A stretch of 64,000 nt of DNA, taken from the NCBI RefSeq assembly GCF_000720475.1, contig NZ_JOAP01000003.1, forward strand, positions 62,001 through 126,000. The letters run 5' to 3'. The notes under the pieces were generated by a model. The model searched no databases. It had not been told where the DNA came from and saw nothing but the letters and a program-made list of their open reading frames with translations. The position numbers were made by a program, and so were the translations under genes. Positions 9,616 to 18,217 of this stretch are shown piece after piece (positions within the stretch are counted from its first letter, which is position 1; each line of letters begins with the position of its first letter). This DNA comes from Streptomyces aureocirculatus (GTDB lineage Bacteria > Actinomycetota > Actinomycetes > Streptomycetales > Streptomycetaceae).

Positions 9616-9773
9616 TGGCCGTCCACCGTCACATCGTTGAAGGGCAGCAGCGGCTCCGCCCAGGGGAAGACGTACTGGAACAGCACGTAGACGACCGCGA
9701 GGGCGAGCACGAGCGAGAGCAGTGCCTTCACCCATGCGTTCCCCGGCAGATGCCGCCAGATCCAGCCGTACAT
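9612..9773 (-). CDS. Small single-span membrane protein
   Basis: A 53-residue protein beginning MYGWIWRHLPGN, with one hydrophobic helix (about residues 15-37, rich in Leu/Val/Ala) and a short acidic tail. Its stop overlaps the pabA start by four bases (GTGA). No function is recognised. ATG at 9773 is preferred over 9800 because the basic-aromatic N-terminus directly precedes the helix. The tight coupling to pabA and the flanking sortases suggest an envelope role, but this is only context. Confidence 0.7.
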   Translation of the reverse strand: MYGWIWRHLPGNAWVKALLSLVLALAVVYVLFQYVFPWAEPLLPFNDVTVDGQ

Positions 9774-9804
9774 GCCGTCCCTTCCGTCGCCGTACGGCAC
9801 CAGA

Positions 9805-10503
9805 CTAACGGCGCAGTGCCCCGGGTTTCCCGGCCTCCACCGGCTGGGTGGCGTCGAGGCGGGCCCAGGCGATCAGGCGGTGGCTGTGGCCCCACTCGGG
9901 TTCACAGGTGGTGAGGGTGAGGTACCGGCCGGGCTCGCGGTAGCCGGATTTGCGGGGTACGGGGTCGATGACGCCGGTGTCCCCGGGGAGGGTCCGGTAG
10001 GGCTCCCTGTCGATGCGGTACGTGAACCAGGTGGTGCCGTCGGTGAGGACCACGGCGTCGCCGGGGCGCAGCTCGGGGAAGTCCTTGAAGGGGTCCCCGT
10101 GGGTGCGGCGGTGCCCCGCCACGGCGAAGTTGCCCTTCTGGCCGAGCCGGGCGGTGCGCGCGTAGTGGCCGAGGCCCTTCTTCAGGGTGCCGGTGGCGGT
10201 GCCCTGGAGCACGGGCTTGTTCCACGTGAAACCGAAGCGGGGGACGTACATCACGGCGAAGGGGTCGCCGTCCTTGTAGGGCGCGTCGTTCCGGGCGAGG
10301 AGGGGGGCGTCGCCGTCGCCCTTGCCGTCGGCGCCGAGGGACTGCTCGGCCCACCGGTCCTGAAGGCGGTCGATCTGCCGGTCCATCGCCCGGTCGGCCC
10401 GCACGCCGGTCCAGAACAGCACGTAGACCACGAACAGCACGATCAGGGTGCCGACGGTGATGCACAGTTCGCTGAACGTCCTGACGATCACTCGCACCGG
10501 CAC
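9805..10503 (-). CDS. Third class E sortase
   Basis: A compact sortase of about 232 aa: N-terminal membrane helix (FSELCITVGTLIVLFVVYVL), then the barrel with the catalytic His in VAGHRRTHGDPF, Cys200 in TLTTCEPEWG and Arg in HSHRLIAWARL. It resembles the two sortases downstream but lacks their long tails, and has CEPEW where they have CTPxF. GTG at 10503 follows GGGGGGA; GTG at 10497 is nearly as good. It lies 27 bp after the DUF881 gene on the same strand. Substrate unknown; possibly a specialised anchoring enzyme for proteins encoded elsewhere. Confidence 0.83.
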   Translation of the reverse strand: MPVRVIVRTFSELCITVGTLIVLFVVYVLFWTGVRADRAMDRQIDRLQDRWAEQSLGADGKGDGDAPLLARNDAPYKDGDPFAVMYVPRFGFTWNKPVLQGTATGTLKKGLGHYARTARLGQKGNFAVAGHRRTHGDPFKDFPELRPGDAVVLTDGTTWFTYRIDREPYRTLPGDTGVIDPVPRKSGYREPGRYLTLTTCEPEWGHSHRLIAWARLDATQPVEAGKPGALRR

Positions 10504-10529
10504 GGGGTCCCCCCAGGGGCTACGGCTGG

Positions 10530-11303
10530 TTACGGCTCCACGGGCTTCGCGTGGTGGAGATCCACTGTGCCCGAGTAGCCGGGAAGAGTCACCGCTCCGT
10601 CGTCGTCGACTTTCCAGCCGAGTCCATAGGCGTTGACGTACAGCATGTAGTTCTGGATCTCGGGGGAAGCGGCGAGGGCCTTCCTGAGCCGGTCCGGGTC
10701 GCCGACGGCGGTGACCTTGTACGGCGGGGAGTAGACCCGGCCCTGGAGGATCAGGGTGTTGCCGACGCAGCGCACGGCACTGGTGGAGATCAGACGCTGG
10801 TCCATGACCCTGATCCCCTCGGCGCCGCCCTGCCACAGGGCGTTCACCACCGCCTGGAGGTCCTGCTGGTGGATGACCAGGTCGTTGGGCTGAGGCTCGG
10901 GGTAGCCGGGGAGCTTGGCGGTGGCGTCGGGCGGGGCGTCGGCGAGGGTGACCGTGACGGCGTCGCCGCTGAGCTTCTTGGTGCCCGCGTTCCGCTCCAG
11001 GGCCCTGAGGCGGGCCTCGTCGGCCTTGGTCGCGGGGCTGTCGCGCTGGGCCAGGGAGTCGACGTCGTCGCGCAGGGAGCCGTTGGAGTCCTCCAGGTCC
11101 TTGTTCTCGCGGCTGCGTTCCTGGATCAGGTCGGAGAGCTTCAACAGGGAGGCGTCCGTACGGATGTTGGTGCCCTTGGCCGTGTTGAAGCTGGTGACGA
11201 AGATCAGACCGGCGAGGGCGAAAACGGCGATCGTCAGAAGCCGCACGGGCCGCCAGGGACCACGCCGCTTCGTGCCTCCGGGGAAGTCGGCAGAATTGCT
11301 CAA
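10530..11303 (-). CDS. DUF881-family membrane-anchored protein
   Basis: A 257-aa protein of the DUF881 family: a short cytoplasmic tail, one membrane helix (about residues 21-40), a heptad-like charged segment (about 55-110, probable coiled coil) and an outer mixed domain containing [19 protein letters not shown], characteristic of the family. Such genes commonly sit next to crgA in Actinobacteria and are thought to act in the envelope or divisome, with no fixed biochemical role. It heads the leftward run to the third sortase and is divergent from crgA across about 150 bp that must hold both promoters. Confidence 0.82.
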   Translation of the reverse strand: MSNSADFPGGTKRRGPWRPVRLLTIAVFALAGLIFVTSFNTAKGTNIRTDASLLKLSDLIQERSRENKDLEDSNGSLRDDVDSLAQRDSPATKADEARLRALERNAGTKKLSGDAVTVTLADAPPDATAKLPGYPEPQPNDLVIHQQDLQAVVNALWQGGAEGIRVMDQRLISTSAVRCVGNTLILQGRVYSPPYKVTAVGDPDRLRKALAASPEIQNYMLYVNAYGLGWKVDDDGAVTLPGYSGTVDLHHAKPVEP

Positions 11304-11454
11304 CGTACCCTTATCTCCTTCACCGCCGCGGAAGCACTACGCTAACGGACGCCCGGGGGGAGGACTTGGCGCACCTGAGTGCCCCCAGTGCCCGCCCCGG
11401 CGCCACGCCCCGTTCCCTGCGCGGCCACGCAGCGCATCGACAGGAGAGACCCTC

Positions 11455-11712
11455 GTGCCGAAGTCACGTATCCGCAAGAAGGCAGACGACTACACGCCGC
11501 CGGCGAGCAAGAAGGCGACGACCATCAAGCTGACCAGCCGTAGCTGGGTGGCCCCGGTGATGCTGGCGCTGTTCCTCATCGGCCTGGCCTGGATCGTGGT
11601 CTTCTACGTCACGGACGGGGAGCTGCCGATCGACCCGCTCGGCAACTGGAACATCGTCGTCGGCTTCGGCTTCATCGCCGCGGGCTTCGGCGTCTCCACG
11701 CAGTGGAAGTAA
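11455..11712 (+). CDS. crgA: Cell division inhibitor CrgA
   Basis: CrgA coordinates FtsZ-ring formation and sporulation septation in Streptomyces and recruits wall-synthesis partners. The 85 residues match the family: basic start [16 protein letters not shown], a first helix (about 33-53), a short loop with [12 protein letters not shown], and a second helix (about 63-82) ending STQWK. GTG at 11455 has CAGGAGAG upstream. It is transcribed alone, divergent from the DUF881 gene and convergent with the rhomboid gene; the downstream gap holds a DnaA-box cluster. Confidence 0.96.
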   Translation: MPKSRIRKKADDYTPPASKKATTIKLTSRSWVAPVMLALFLIGLAWIVVFYVTDGELPIDPLGNWNIVVGFGFIAAGFGVSTQWK

Positions 11713-11813
11713 CGGTTCCACTGAGCTGAGGGCAGGGCGGGGCGGCTGACGCATGCCGTGGAGCGGGCGCTCCACGGGAGCGTACGCATGCCCCCGCCCG
11801 CAAGCCCTGGCCT

Positions 11814-12026
11814 GAGTTATCCACAGCGCGAGCACTGCCATCCACAGACCTGGGGAAAGGTCTGAAGATCTGTGGATAACTCTCCGGCGGTTGACGCCGG
11901 TGTGACCGGTTCCGCATCCGGGGCCGACCCACCATCCCCTGTCCTGCCTGGGGAAACCCGGATCAGCGACCTTCGGAACACGCGTTCCCCACTTCGTGCA
12001 CAAGATCGGGCACAGACTGTGGACAA
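11814..12026. promoter_or_regulatory. DnaA-box cluster between crgA and the rhomboid gene
   Basis: The 320-bp non-coding gap 11713-12032 holds several DnaA boxes: TTATCCACA at 11817-11825, a degenerate CCATCCACA at 11838-11846, TGTGGATAA at 11871-11879, a weak CGTGCACAA at 11995-12003 and TGTGGACAA at 12018-12026. The first and third lie in a perfect 13-bp inverted repeat (11814-11826 and 11870-11882). The flanking genes converge, so this is not a promoter region. S. coelicolor has titrating DnaA-box clusters outside oriC (established knowledge); this looks like one, about 39 kb from oriC. Confidence 0.8.
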
Positions 12027-12032
12027 CGTGCC

Positions 12033-12929
12033 TCAGCCGAGCTGGGCCGTCCGCACCACCACGACCACCACGATCGCCAGAAGCACCAGCGCACACGTGC
12101 CCCACTGCACCAGGGCCCGCCGCTCCCGCGGGGCGTGCACCATGCCGTACGCGATGGCGACACCGGCGATCAGTCCGCCGACGTGCGCCTGCCAGGCGAT
12201 GCCACTCCAGGTGAAGGTGAAGAGCAGGTTCAGCGCGAGCAGGAACACGACCGGGCGCATGTCGTAGTTCAGGCGCCGCATCAGGACGGCCGTCGCGCCG
12301 AGCAGGCCGAAGATCGCACCGGACGCCCCGAGCGAGGCCTCGTGGTCGTTCGCCACCAGATATGTCAGGGCACTGCCCCCGAGGCCCGACAGCAGATAGA
12401 GCGCCAGATAGCGGGCGCGGCCCAGCGCCGCCTCCAGGGGTCCGCCGAGCCACCACAGGCCGAGCATGTTGAACGCGATGTGCCAGATCTCCTGGTGCGT
12501 GAACATCGACGTGACCAGGCGGTACGGCTGGCCCTCCGCGACGCCCTCGGTGGGCACGAAGGGGTAGGGCGGCCACTGGCCGATGAGGACCAGGTCGTTC
12601 AGGAGGCTGTCACCGCGCACCCGTACCGCGACGAACACCAGCAGGTTGACCGCCAGGATGATCTTCGTGAGCAGCCGGGGGTCCTGCGCGACGGTGCCGC
12701 CCGCGATCGTGCGCGGCCGGGCGGCGGCGGGCGAGTGCCCGGTGCCGGAACCGTCTCGGACGCACTCCGGGCACTGGAAGCCGACGGAAGCGCTGATCAT
12801 GCACTCCGGGCAGATCGGACGCTCGCAGCGGGTGCAGGTGATGCCGGTCTCCCGGTCCGGATGCCGGTAGCAGCCCGGCGGCCCCTGTGCGTCCCGCGGC
12901 TCCTGCGGGTTGCCTGGCGCCTGGTCCAT
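12033..12929 (-). CDS. Rhomboid intramembrane serine protease with N-terminal zinc-ribbon
   Basis: A polytopic protease (298 aa) cutting substrates within the membrane. The first 60 residues hold a Cys-rich module with CYRHPDRETGITCTRC and CPEC pairs, probably a zinc-binding domain. The rhomboid core has about six helices with WHIAFNMLGLWWLGGPLE, the nucleophile Ser203 in GASGAIFG and the catalytic His249 in AHVGGLIAG, both intact. It lies downstream of the cyclophilin gene on the same strand; the about 140 bp between them contains a possible hairpin. Substrates are unknown. Confidence 0.92.
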   Translation of the reverse strand: MDQAPGNPQEPRDAQGPPGCYRHPDRETGITCTRCERPICPECMISASVGFQCPECVRDGSGTGHSPAAARPRTIAGGTVAQDPRLLTKIILAVNLLVFVAVRVRGDSLLNDLVLIGQWPPYPFVPTEGVAEGQPYRLVTSMFTHQEIWHIAFNMLGLWWLGGPLEAALGRARYLALYLLSGLGGSALTYLVANDHEASLGASGAIFGLLGATAVLMRRLNYDMRPVVFLLALNLLFTFTWSGIAWQAHVGGLIAGVAIAYGMVHAPRERRALVQWGTCALVLLAIVVVVVVRTAQLG

Positions 12930-12975
12930 TGCGGTCCCCTCATTCTCCGTACGAAGGCGCGGCGTGACGAACGCG

Positions 12976-13010
12976 CCGCCCCGCCCTTCCTCTACGGACG
13001 GGCGGGGCGG
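12976..13010 (-). terminator. Possible terminator after the cyclophilin gene
   Basis: 11-bp GC inverted repeat (12976-12986 with 13000-13010) in the gap between the cyclophilin stop and the rhomboid start. There is no U-tract on the minus strand, so its strength is uncertain. Confidence 0.4.
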
Positions 13011-13068
13011 TTTGGTTCCCTCGTGGGGCGCTGCCGCGCGGCCGCCCCCGGAGACCTCGCGTCGGCGC

Positions 13069-13602
13069 TCAGCCCTCGCGCGTCTCGATCACGACGGACT
13101 CGATCACGACGTCGTTGACCGGGCGGTCGGTGCGCGGGTTCGTCTGGATCCCCGCGATGGCGTCCACGACCTTCTTGCTCGCGTCGTTCGTGACCTCGCC
13201 GAAGATGGTGTGCTTGCGCGTCAGCCAGGCGGTCGGCGAGACCGTGACGAAGAACTGCGAGCCATTGGTGCCGGGGCCCGCGTTGGCCATGGCGAGCAGG
13301 TACGGCTTGTCGAAGGCCAGGTCCGGGTGGAACTCGTCCCCGAACTCGTAGCCCGGGCCGCCGGTGCCGTTGCCCAGCGGGTCGCCGCCCTGAATCATGA
13401 AGCCGCTGATCACGCGGTGGAAGACCGTGCCGTCGTACAGCTTGTCCGTGGACTTCTTGCCGGTGGCGGGGTGCGTCCACTCGCGCTCGCCCTTGGCGAG
13501 CTCAACAAAGTTCTTGACCGTCTTGGGCGCGTGATTCGGCAGCAGCCGGATCTCGATGTCGCCCTGGTTGGTCTTGAGGGTGGCGTAGAGCTGCTCGGCC
13601 AC
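13069..13602 (-). CDS. Cyclophilin-type peptidyl-prolyl cis-trans isomerase
   Basis: A cytoplasmic cyclophilin B-like isomerase (177 aa, no signal peptide) that assists protein folding. Motifs visible: FHRVISGFMIQGGDP, MANAGPGTNGSQFFVT and the HTIFGEVT segment, which include the catalytic Arg (FHR) and the Phe/Gln binding residues. GTG at 13602 is preferred because homologues begin AEQLYATLKTNQGDIEI and GGAAGG is upstream; the open frame extends further but without conserved sequence. It is divergent from the DUF5324 gene over about 235 bp with no recognised operator. Confidence 0.93.
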   Translation of the reverse strand: MAEQLYATLKTNQGDIEIRLLPNHAPKTVKNFVELAKGEREWTHPATGKKSTDKLYDGTVFHRVISGFMIQGGDPLGNGTGGPGYEFGDEFHPDLAFDKPYLLAMANAGPGTNGSQFFVTVSPTAWLTRKHTIFGEVTNDASKKVVDAIAGIQTNPRTDRPVNDVVIESVVIETREG

Positions 13603-13837
13603 GATCTGCCTTCCGTTGTCGTCTGTGACTGCACGATCCTCGCACGGACTTGTTTGGGACCAGTAGCTGACGAGTACTCGCAGGGAAGGCTCCTCCGTCG
13701 GCGAACCGTGGCATTGTCGCCGGGGAACCCCCGTACCCGGATGCCCGCCCTCATATGCCGCGGAGCCATATGGCAGGCATGATCTTCGAAAGGGTGGAAA
13801 GGTGACATACCTATACGCCACCGAGGAGGAGGAACCC

Positions 13838-14557
13838 GTGACCCGCAAGGACAGCGTGCGCGCCGCGACGAGCACAGCCAAGGACAGCGTGCGTCACGCC
13901 GCAGAGGTGGTGGCGCCCTACGCCGGCACGGCCAAGGAGACGGCGGCGCAGTACGCGCACGAGACCCGGGCCAAGCTCGCGCCCAGGGTGTCGCACGCGG
14001 CGCACGAGGCGGCGGAGCAGGCCCGCGCCCAGTACGGCACCCATGTCGCGCCGCGCCTGGAGCAGGCACGTACGCATGTGCCGCCGAAGGTCGACCTCGC
14101 CGCGCACCAGGCCGCCGCCCGCACCCGCAGGGCGGCCCGGCAGGCCGCCGACTTCTCCAAGCCGCGCATCGAGCAGGCCGTGGCCGCGGCGGGCCCGGCC
14201 CGCGAGGAGGCCGCCGCCCGTGGCGCCGCGGCGCTCGCCGCGCTGCGCGGACAGGTCACCCCGCAGGAGATCGAGCGGCTCTCCCGCCGCCATGCGCGCC
14301 GGGCCCGCACCGGCCGGCTCGCCAAGCGCCTCGCCGTCGTCGGCCTGCTTGCCGCCGGCGCCGTCGCCGCCTGGAAGTGGTGGGACAAGCAGGCCAACCC
14401 GGACTGGCTCGTCGAACCCCCGGCCGCCACGGAGGTCCCCGACCGCGCGCCCCTGACCTCGGTCGACGGCAGCGCACAGGCGTCCCTCGACCCGGAGGTA
14501 CAGGCCAAGCAGGCGGAGGCGGAGTCCGAGCCCGAGGGCCACGACAAGCGGAGCTGA
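13838..14557 (+). CDS. DUF5324-family Ala-rich protein
   Basis: A 239-aa protein of a Streptomyces-specific family (DUF5324). It starts TRKDSVRAATSTAKDSVRHA and consists of Ala/Arg/His/Glu-rich, apolipoprotein-like helices (about residues 1-165), then one hydrophobic helix (about 168-185), then an acidic tail. GTG at 13838 follows a strong GAGGAGGAGG. The amphipathic repeats suggest a membrane- or nucleoid-associated structural role; no enzyme motif is present. Function unknown. Confidence 0.8.
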   Translation: MTRKDSVRAATSTAKDSVRHAAEVVAPYAGTAKETAAQYAHETRAKLAPRVSHAAHEAAEQARAQYGTHVAPRLEQARTHVPPKVDLAAHQAAARTRRAARQAADFSKPRIEQAVAAAGPAREEAAARGAAALAALRGQVTPQEIERLSRRHARRARTGRLAKRLAVVGLLAAGAVAAWKWWDKQANPDWLVEPPAATEVPDRAPLTSVDGSAQASLDPEVQAKQAEAESEPEGHDKRS

Positions 14558-14766
14558 CGGCACCGCACGACGACCACCGCCGCGGCGCGCCCACGCTCGT
14601 GGCACACGAGTGGTAGGTGCGCCGTGGCGCAGGCGGGGTGGTGGCCGCGGTGGCGGCCGGTGCGAGCGCGGCGCCAGCCACAGCGGCCGGTCAGAGCCCG
14701 GCGGCCACCGCAATGATCAAAGCCCGGCACCAGCCGCAGTGCGCGGCGGCAGCCGCAGCGGTCGAA

Positions 14767-14808
14767 GCGCGGTGGTGGAGGTGCGGCGCGCGGTGGTGGA
14801 GGTGCGGC
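14767..14808. repeat. Two tandem 21-bp repeats in a non-coding gap
   Basis: Two adjacent copies of a 21-bp unit built on GCGGTGGTGGAGG (14767-14787 and 14788-14808). They lie in the 277-bp gap 14558-14834 between the ends of the DUF5324 gene and the convergent GAF-ANTAR gene. The gap is rich in GGC/GCC/GGTGG and shows no gene. Confidence 0.7.
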
Positions 14809-14834
14809 TCAGAGCCTGGTGCGTCGTGGCGTCG

Positions 14835-15719
14835 TCATGACGGCCCCTCCGGGGCGAAGCCCTCCGGGGCGAAGGTGAGGTCACCTGCGACGATCGCCCG
14901 GGTGAGAGCCTCCAACGGCATCCCGCGGGAGAACGCCCGTGCCTTGATCAGTGCCAGCGCGTCGTCGACGCGACAGCCGACGTGCACCGAGACCATGCCC
15001 GCGGCCTGCTGCACGCTGTCGCGGTGGTCGGTCCCCCCGTACAGCTCGGGGTCGGCGTCCGGGTCGCGGAGCACCAGCCGGGTCAGCGCGCCGACGAGCT
15101 CGTCGAAGGCGCGGGAGCCGACAAGGCCGGGGGGCGGGTCGAAGACCGCGAGGGCGCCGAGGCAGCGCGCCGAGGCAGCGGTGTCCAGGGGCGCCGCGGC
15201 GACCTCACGGACGCCGAGCGCGGTGAGCGCGGGCCCGTAACAGGGCCAGCGGGTCTCGATCGCGTCGCCCGTCGCGACGACGAGACTGCGGTGCGTCGTG
15301 GCGTCCCGGGAGGGGCCCTCGCCCAGTACGAACTCCAAGTCCTGTGCGGCCCGCGCGGGTTCGCCGGACGCGGCCACCGCGAGCTGGCTGTTGCGCGCGT
15401 CCACCAGGATGAGCGCCGCGCTGTCGGCGCCGCACGCCTCGGCGACACCGGCCATGAACCGGGGCGGCTCCCCGCGTCCCTGCGCCCACTTCGCCATGCG
15501 TCTGGCGAACGCCTCCTGGAGTTCCGCCGAGGAGCGGTGACAGGCGGCCGACCTGCGCAGCGCGGCGGCGAGGTCGGCGTTCGGCGCATGGCCGGACTCC
15601 AGCGCGTACGCCTCGTACCGTTCGGCTGACTCCTCGGCACGCTCCGCTCGCAAACGCGCCGCCGCGGCACGCCGCCAAGCGGCAGCCACCTGGCCGGCAC
15701 AGCCGTCGCCCGGGGTCAT
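14835..15719 (-). CDS. GAF-ANTAR domain regulator
   Basis: A 294-aa protein with an N-terminal Ala/Arg/Glu-rich helical region (about residues 10-75), a GAF-like sensor domain (about 85-215, including AALILVDARNSQLAVAASGE) and a C-terminal ANTAR RNA-binding domain (about 225-285, with QQAAGMVSVHVGCRVDDALA). ANTAR proteins act as antiterminators by binding tandem hairpins in nascent RNA. The signal and target are unknown. It is divergent from the M23 peptidase gene; no ANTAR-type double hairpin was identified nearby. Confidence 0.85.
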   Translation of the reverse strand: MTPGDGCAGQVAAAWRRAAAARLRAERAEESAERYEAYALESGHAPNADLAAALRRSAACHRSSAELQEAFARRMAKWAQGRGEPPRFMAGVAEACGADSAALILVDARNSQLAVAASGEPARAAQDLEFVLGEGPSRDATTHRSLVVATGDAIETRWPCYGPALTALGVREVAAAPLDTAASARCLGALAVFDPPPGLVGSRAFDELVGALTRLVLRDPDADPELYGGTDHRDSVQQAAGMVSVHVGCRVDDALALIKARAFSRGMPLEALTRAIVAGDLTFAPEGFAPEGPS

Positions 15720-15945
15720 GACTCAAGCCTACGCCCGGACTTTCGGGCTCCGCGGGCGTTATCGGCATGTCTTGCCGCAGGTCGTCCTGTTCCCTGAGCC
15801 CAGGGAGCGGGCCGGAACGGACGCTCTCCTTGGGCGAGTCGAGCGGGCCACCGGTCGAGGCGGCGACGGCCACGACCGCGCGGGATTAGCCCAGGCGGCG
15901 CAATCGGCCGTGCGGGCCGGTGCGCGCCCGGGTGTCCTTGCAGCT

Positions 15946-16686
15946 ATGGGCTACCACATAGACGGCCCGCACCAAGCGGGCACCACACGACGGGACGCGC
16001 TCGGGCTTGCCGCGGGTCTGCTGGTCGGCGGGGCGCTGTCAGGAGCGATGGCGGCACCCGCGGTCGGCGACGAGGACGACTGGGTCCCGCGGGAGGAGGG
16101 CCGGCCGCCGCCCGAGGGGGACTGGGCGCTGCGGGACGCCGCCCCGGCCGCGCCGGGCGGGGACGGGTGCGTCGCGGACTTCGACGAGGAGTTCGAGGCC
16201 GACCTCGCCGCCGCCGAGGCCGCACTGCCACCCGGGGAGGACAGCCGGAGCCTCGGCGTCCCCGCGCGGCCTCCGGGCCGCTTCGCCCGGCCCCTGCGCC
16301 GCCGTTACCGCGTGACGTCGCGCTACGGCGTACGCGGCAACTGGGCCGCCGGGCACCACACCGGCATCGACCTCGGCGTGCCGAACGGCACTCCGGTGTA
16401 CGCCGTTGGCAGTGGCGTCGTGGTGCTCGCACGCTGGTCGGGGGCGTACGGCAAGGCGGTGACGGTGCGGCTGCGGGACCGGCACTACGCCGTGTTCGGG
16501 CACCTGTCGCGCATCTCGGTGCGCCAGGGCCAGCGCATCCGCACCGGTACCCGGATCGGCTACAGCGGCGCCACCGGGCGTGCCACGGGCCCGCACCTCC
16601 ACCTGGAGATTCGGGCCCGGCGCGGCTACGGCTCGGACGTCAACCCGGTGTCGTACCTCGCCAGACGAGGGGTGTGGCTGCGGTAG
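15946..16686 (+). CDS. Tat-exported M23 (LytM-type) metallopeptidase
   Basis: A secreted zinc endopeptidase expected to cut peptidoglycan cross-bridges. The N-terminus has a twin-arginine signal (TRRDALGLAAGLLVGGAL) ending near AMAAPA; this indicates export by Tat. An acidic linker (about 40-105) is followed by the M23 domain with GHHTGIDLG (zinc ligands His and Asp) and GPHLHLEI (catalytic and ligand His). ATG at 15946 sits correctly before the signal peptide; the frame is open upstream but would bury it. 246 aa. A neighbour of a chaplin, consistent with surface remodelling. Confidence 0.9.
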   Translation: MGYHIDGPHQAGTTRRDALGLAAGLLVGGALSGAMAAPAVGDEDDWVPREEGRPPPEGDWALRDAAPAAPGGDGCVADFDEEFEADLAAAEAALPPGEDSRSLGVPARPPGRFARPLRRRYRVTSRYGVRGNWAAGHHTGIDLGVPNGTPVYAVGSGVVVLARWSGAYGKAVTVRLRDRHYAVFGHLSRISVRQGQRIRTGTRIGYSGATGRATGPHLHLEIRARRGYGSDVNPVSYLARRGVWLR

Positions 16687-16932
16687 GCGATGCACCGGTC
16701 CGGCCACACCTTCGCCTGCCGTCAGGGCATGCGTGCCGCGCACGGACGACACGAACACCACGCGCATACGACGTGCGGACACATCCTCCCGGAGAGCGCT
16801 CCTCGGCATCGCGCACCAAGTATGAGCACGTGTTTCTCCCGGCGCCCGGCGCGCCGGTGGAAGGAAACCCACTCGGTCACGGACGCCGTGACCTCGCGTC
16901 AACACCGCGCGTTAAGGGACTACGGCCGTCCC

Positions 16933-16948
16933 CTATGCGGCCGCATAG
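16933..16948. promoter_or_regulatory. Perfect 16-bp palindrome upstream of the chaplin gene
   Basis: CTATGCGGCCGCATAG reads the same on both strands and ends 22 bp before the chaplin ATG. A candidate operator or 5'-UTR hairpin; the cognate regulator is not recognised. Confidence 0.5.
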
Positions 16949-16970
16949 TTCCCACTCAAAGGAGAACGTG

Positions 16971-17249
16971 ATGTCTCGCATCGCGAAGGCAGTCGGCGTC
17001 ACCCTCGGCGCGGGCGCCGTGGTACTCAGCGGCGCGGGTCTGGCCGCGGCGGACGCCGGAGCGCAGGGCGCGGCCGTCGACTCCCCGGGCGTGCTCTCGG
17101 GCAACCTGGTCCAGGTCCCCGCCCACATCCCGATCAACGCCTGCGGCAACACCGTCAATGTCGTCGGTCTGCTGAACCCCACCTTCGGCAACAAGTGCGT
17201 CAACAGCGACGCCGACCACCGCCACCACGGTCACGGATACGGTCACTGA
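16971..17249 (+). CDS. Short chaplin (hydrophobic aerial-hypha surface protein)
   Basis: A small secreted amyloid-forming protein that coats aerial hyphae. The 92 residues comprise a signal peptide (about 1-27, cut after LAAADA), one chaplin domain beginning SPGVLSGNLVQVPAHIPINA with the two conserved Cys (NACGNT and NKCVN), and an unusual His/Gly-rich tail (DHRHHGHGYGH). It has one chaplin domain and no sorting signal, so it belongs to the short chaplins. RBS GGAGAA precedes the ATG. The His-rich tail could bind metal; this is inference. Confidence 0.95.
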   Translation: MSRIAKAVGVTLGAGAVVLSGAGLAAADAGAQGAAVDSPGVLSGNLVQVPAHIPINACGNTVNVVGLLNPTFGNKCVNSDADHRHHGHGYGH

Positions 17250-17260
17250 ACCGGCGCCGA

Positions 17261-17287
17261 GGCCCCCGGTATCGACCGGGGGCTTTT
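17261..17287 (+). terminator. Terminator after the chaplin gene
   Basis: Inverted repeat GCCCCCGGT / ACCGGGGGC around a short loop, followed by TTTTCC, about 15 bp after the chaplin stop. Confidence 0.75.
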
Positions 17288-17334
17288 CCGTGCCCGGGAG
17301 ACGGCGCCGGGCCCGTCGCGCACGGGTGGCGGCG

Positions 17335-18204
17335 TTACTCGGCGTACCGGTAGATCCCCTGGTGGCCGAGCATGTCCTGCGGTGTGGTCCGCCACGGCGG
17401 CATCGGCTCGCGACGCGCCACGACGCGTCGGTGCTGCGGCTCGTCGGGAGCGGGTGGCCGCTCCGGCAGGAACGGGGCGGAGTCCGGGTGCTGCCGCTGC
17501 CACCTGCTCCACAGCAGGTCCACGAAGGCGTGGTGCAGCCAGAACACCGGGTCGTTCACGGAGGCACCGCCGAGCATGTGGCCGCCGACCCAGCGGTGCA
17601 CCCGGTTGTGGTTGCGCCACCGCGCGTCGCCGGTACCGGGTGCCCAGCCCTCGAGCCGGTTGCGGAACCCGCGCGACGCGGTGGAGTCCCAGGGCGACAC
17701 GTCGTACACCGTCTCCCCCATCGCCCAGGCCACGTCCTGCCTGGTCGGCAGTGCCAGCGGGGCGGCGGGGCGCCCCAGGTCGCGGGTGAGGAAGTCTCCG
17801 TCGGTGACGCTCTCCTTGATGATCCAGCCGTTGCCCCGGGCGAACGGTCCCGTGCTCACCCGCCGGTCGCCCCGGCGGCCGGTCCCGCCCATCAGGTCCT
17901 CGCCCCACAGGGACGCGGCCGGCGTGCGGTCCTTCGTCCAGTCCCAGTACGGCACGGTGACGCCCGCGTCGACGCGGCGCAGGGCACGCTCGAAGTCCAG
18001 CAGGAAGCGGCGGTGCCAGGGCAGGAAGGTGGGGGTCATATGGGCGACCCGCCGCCGGTTCTCGCCGTCGGAGACGTAGTGGTCGATGTGCGTGCGGACG
18101 AACGCGTCGTACTCGCCGCGGCGCTTGAGCCGGAGCACGGCGTCGACGAACCGCCGCCGCTCGGCCCGGCTGAGACTCCGCTGGTTCCTGCGCGTGTACG
18201 CCAT
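17335..18204 (-). CDS. melC2: Tyrosinase (MelC2/MelD2 type)
   Basis: A type-3 copper oxidase that converts tyrosine/phenols to quinones for melanin. 289 aa. CuA ligands lie in THIDHYV, VAHMTP and PWHRRFLLDFERAL; CuB ligands lie in RNHNRVHRWVGGHM and the C-terminal DPVFWLHHAFVDLLW; the metal sites look complete. No signal peptide: export and copper loading need the cofactor encoded upstream (established knowledge of MelC1-MelC2). The 118-bp gap to melC1 is unusually long for the pair and full of short pyrimidine repeats. Confidence 0.93.
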   Translation of the reverse strand: MAYTRRNQRSLSRAERRRFVDAVLRLKRRGEYDAFVRTHIDHYVSDGENRRRVAHMTPTFLPWHRRFLLDFERALRRVDAGVTVPYWDWTKDRTPAASLWGEDLMGGTGRRGDRRVSTGPFARGNGWIIKESVTDGDFLTRDLGRPAAPLALPTRQDVAWAMGETVYDVSPWDSTASRGFRNRLEGWAPGTGDARWRNHNRVHRWVGGHMLGGASVNDPVFWLHHAFVDLLWSRWQRQHPDSAPFLPERPPAPDEPQHRRVVARREPMPPWRTTPQDMLGHQGIYRYAE

Positions 18205-18217
18205 GTCCGTCCGCCCC

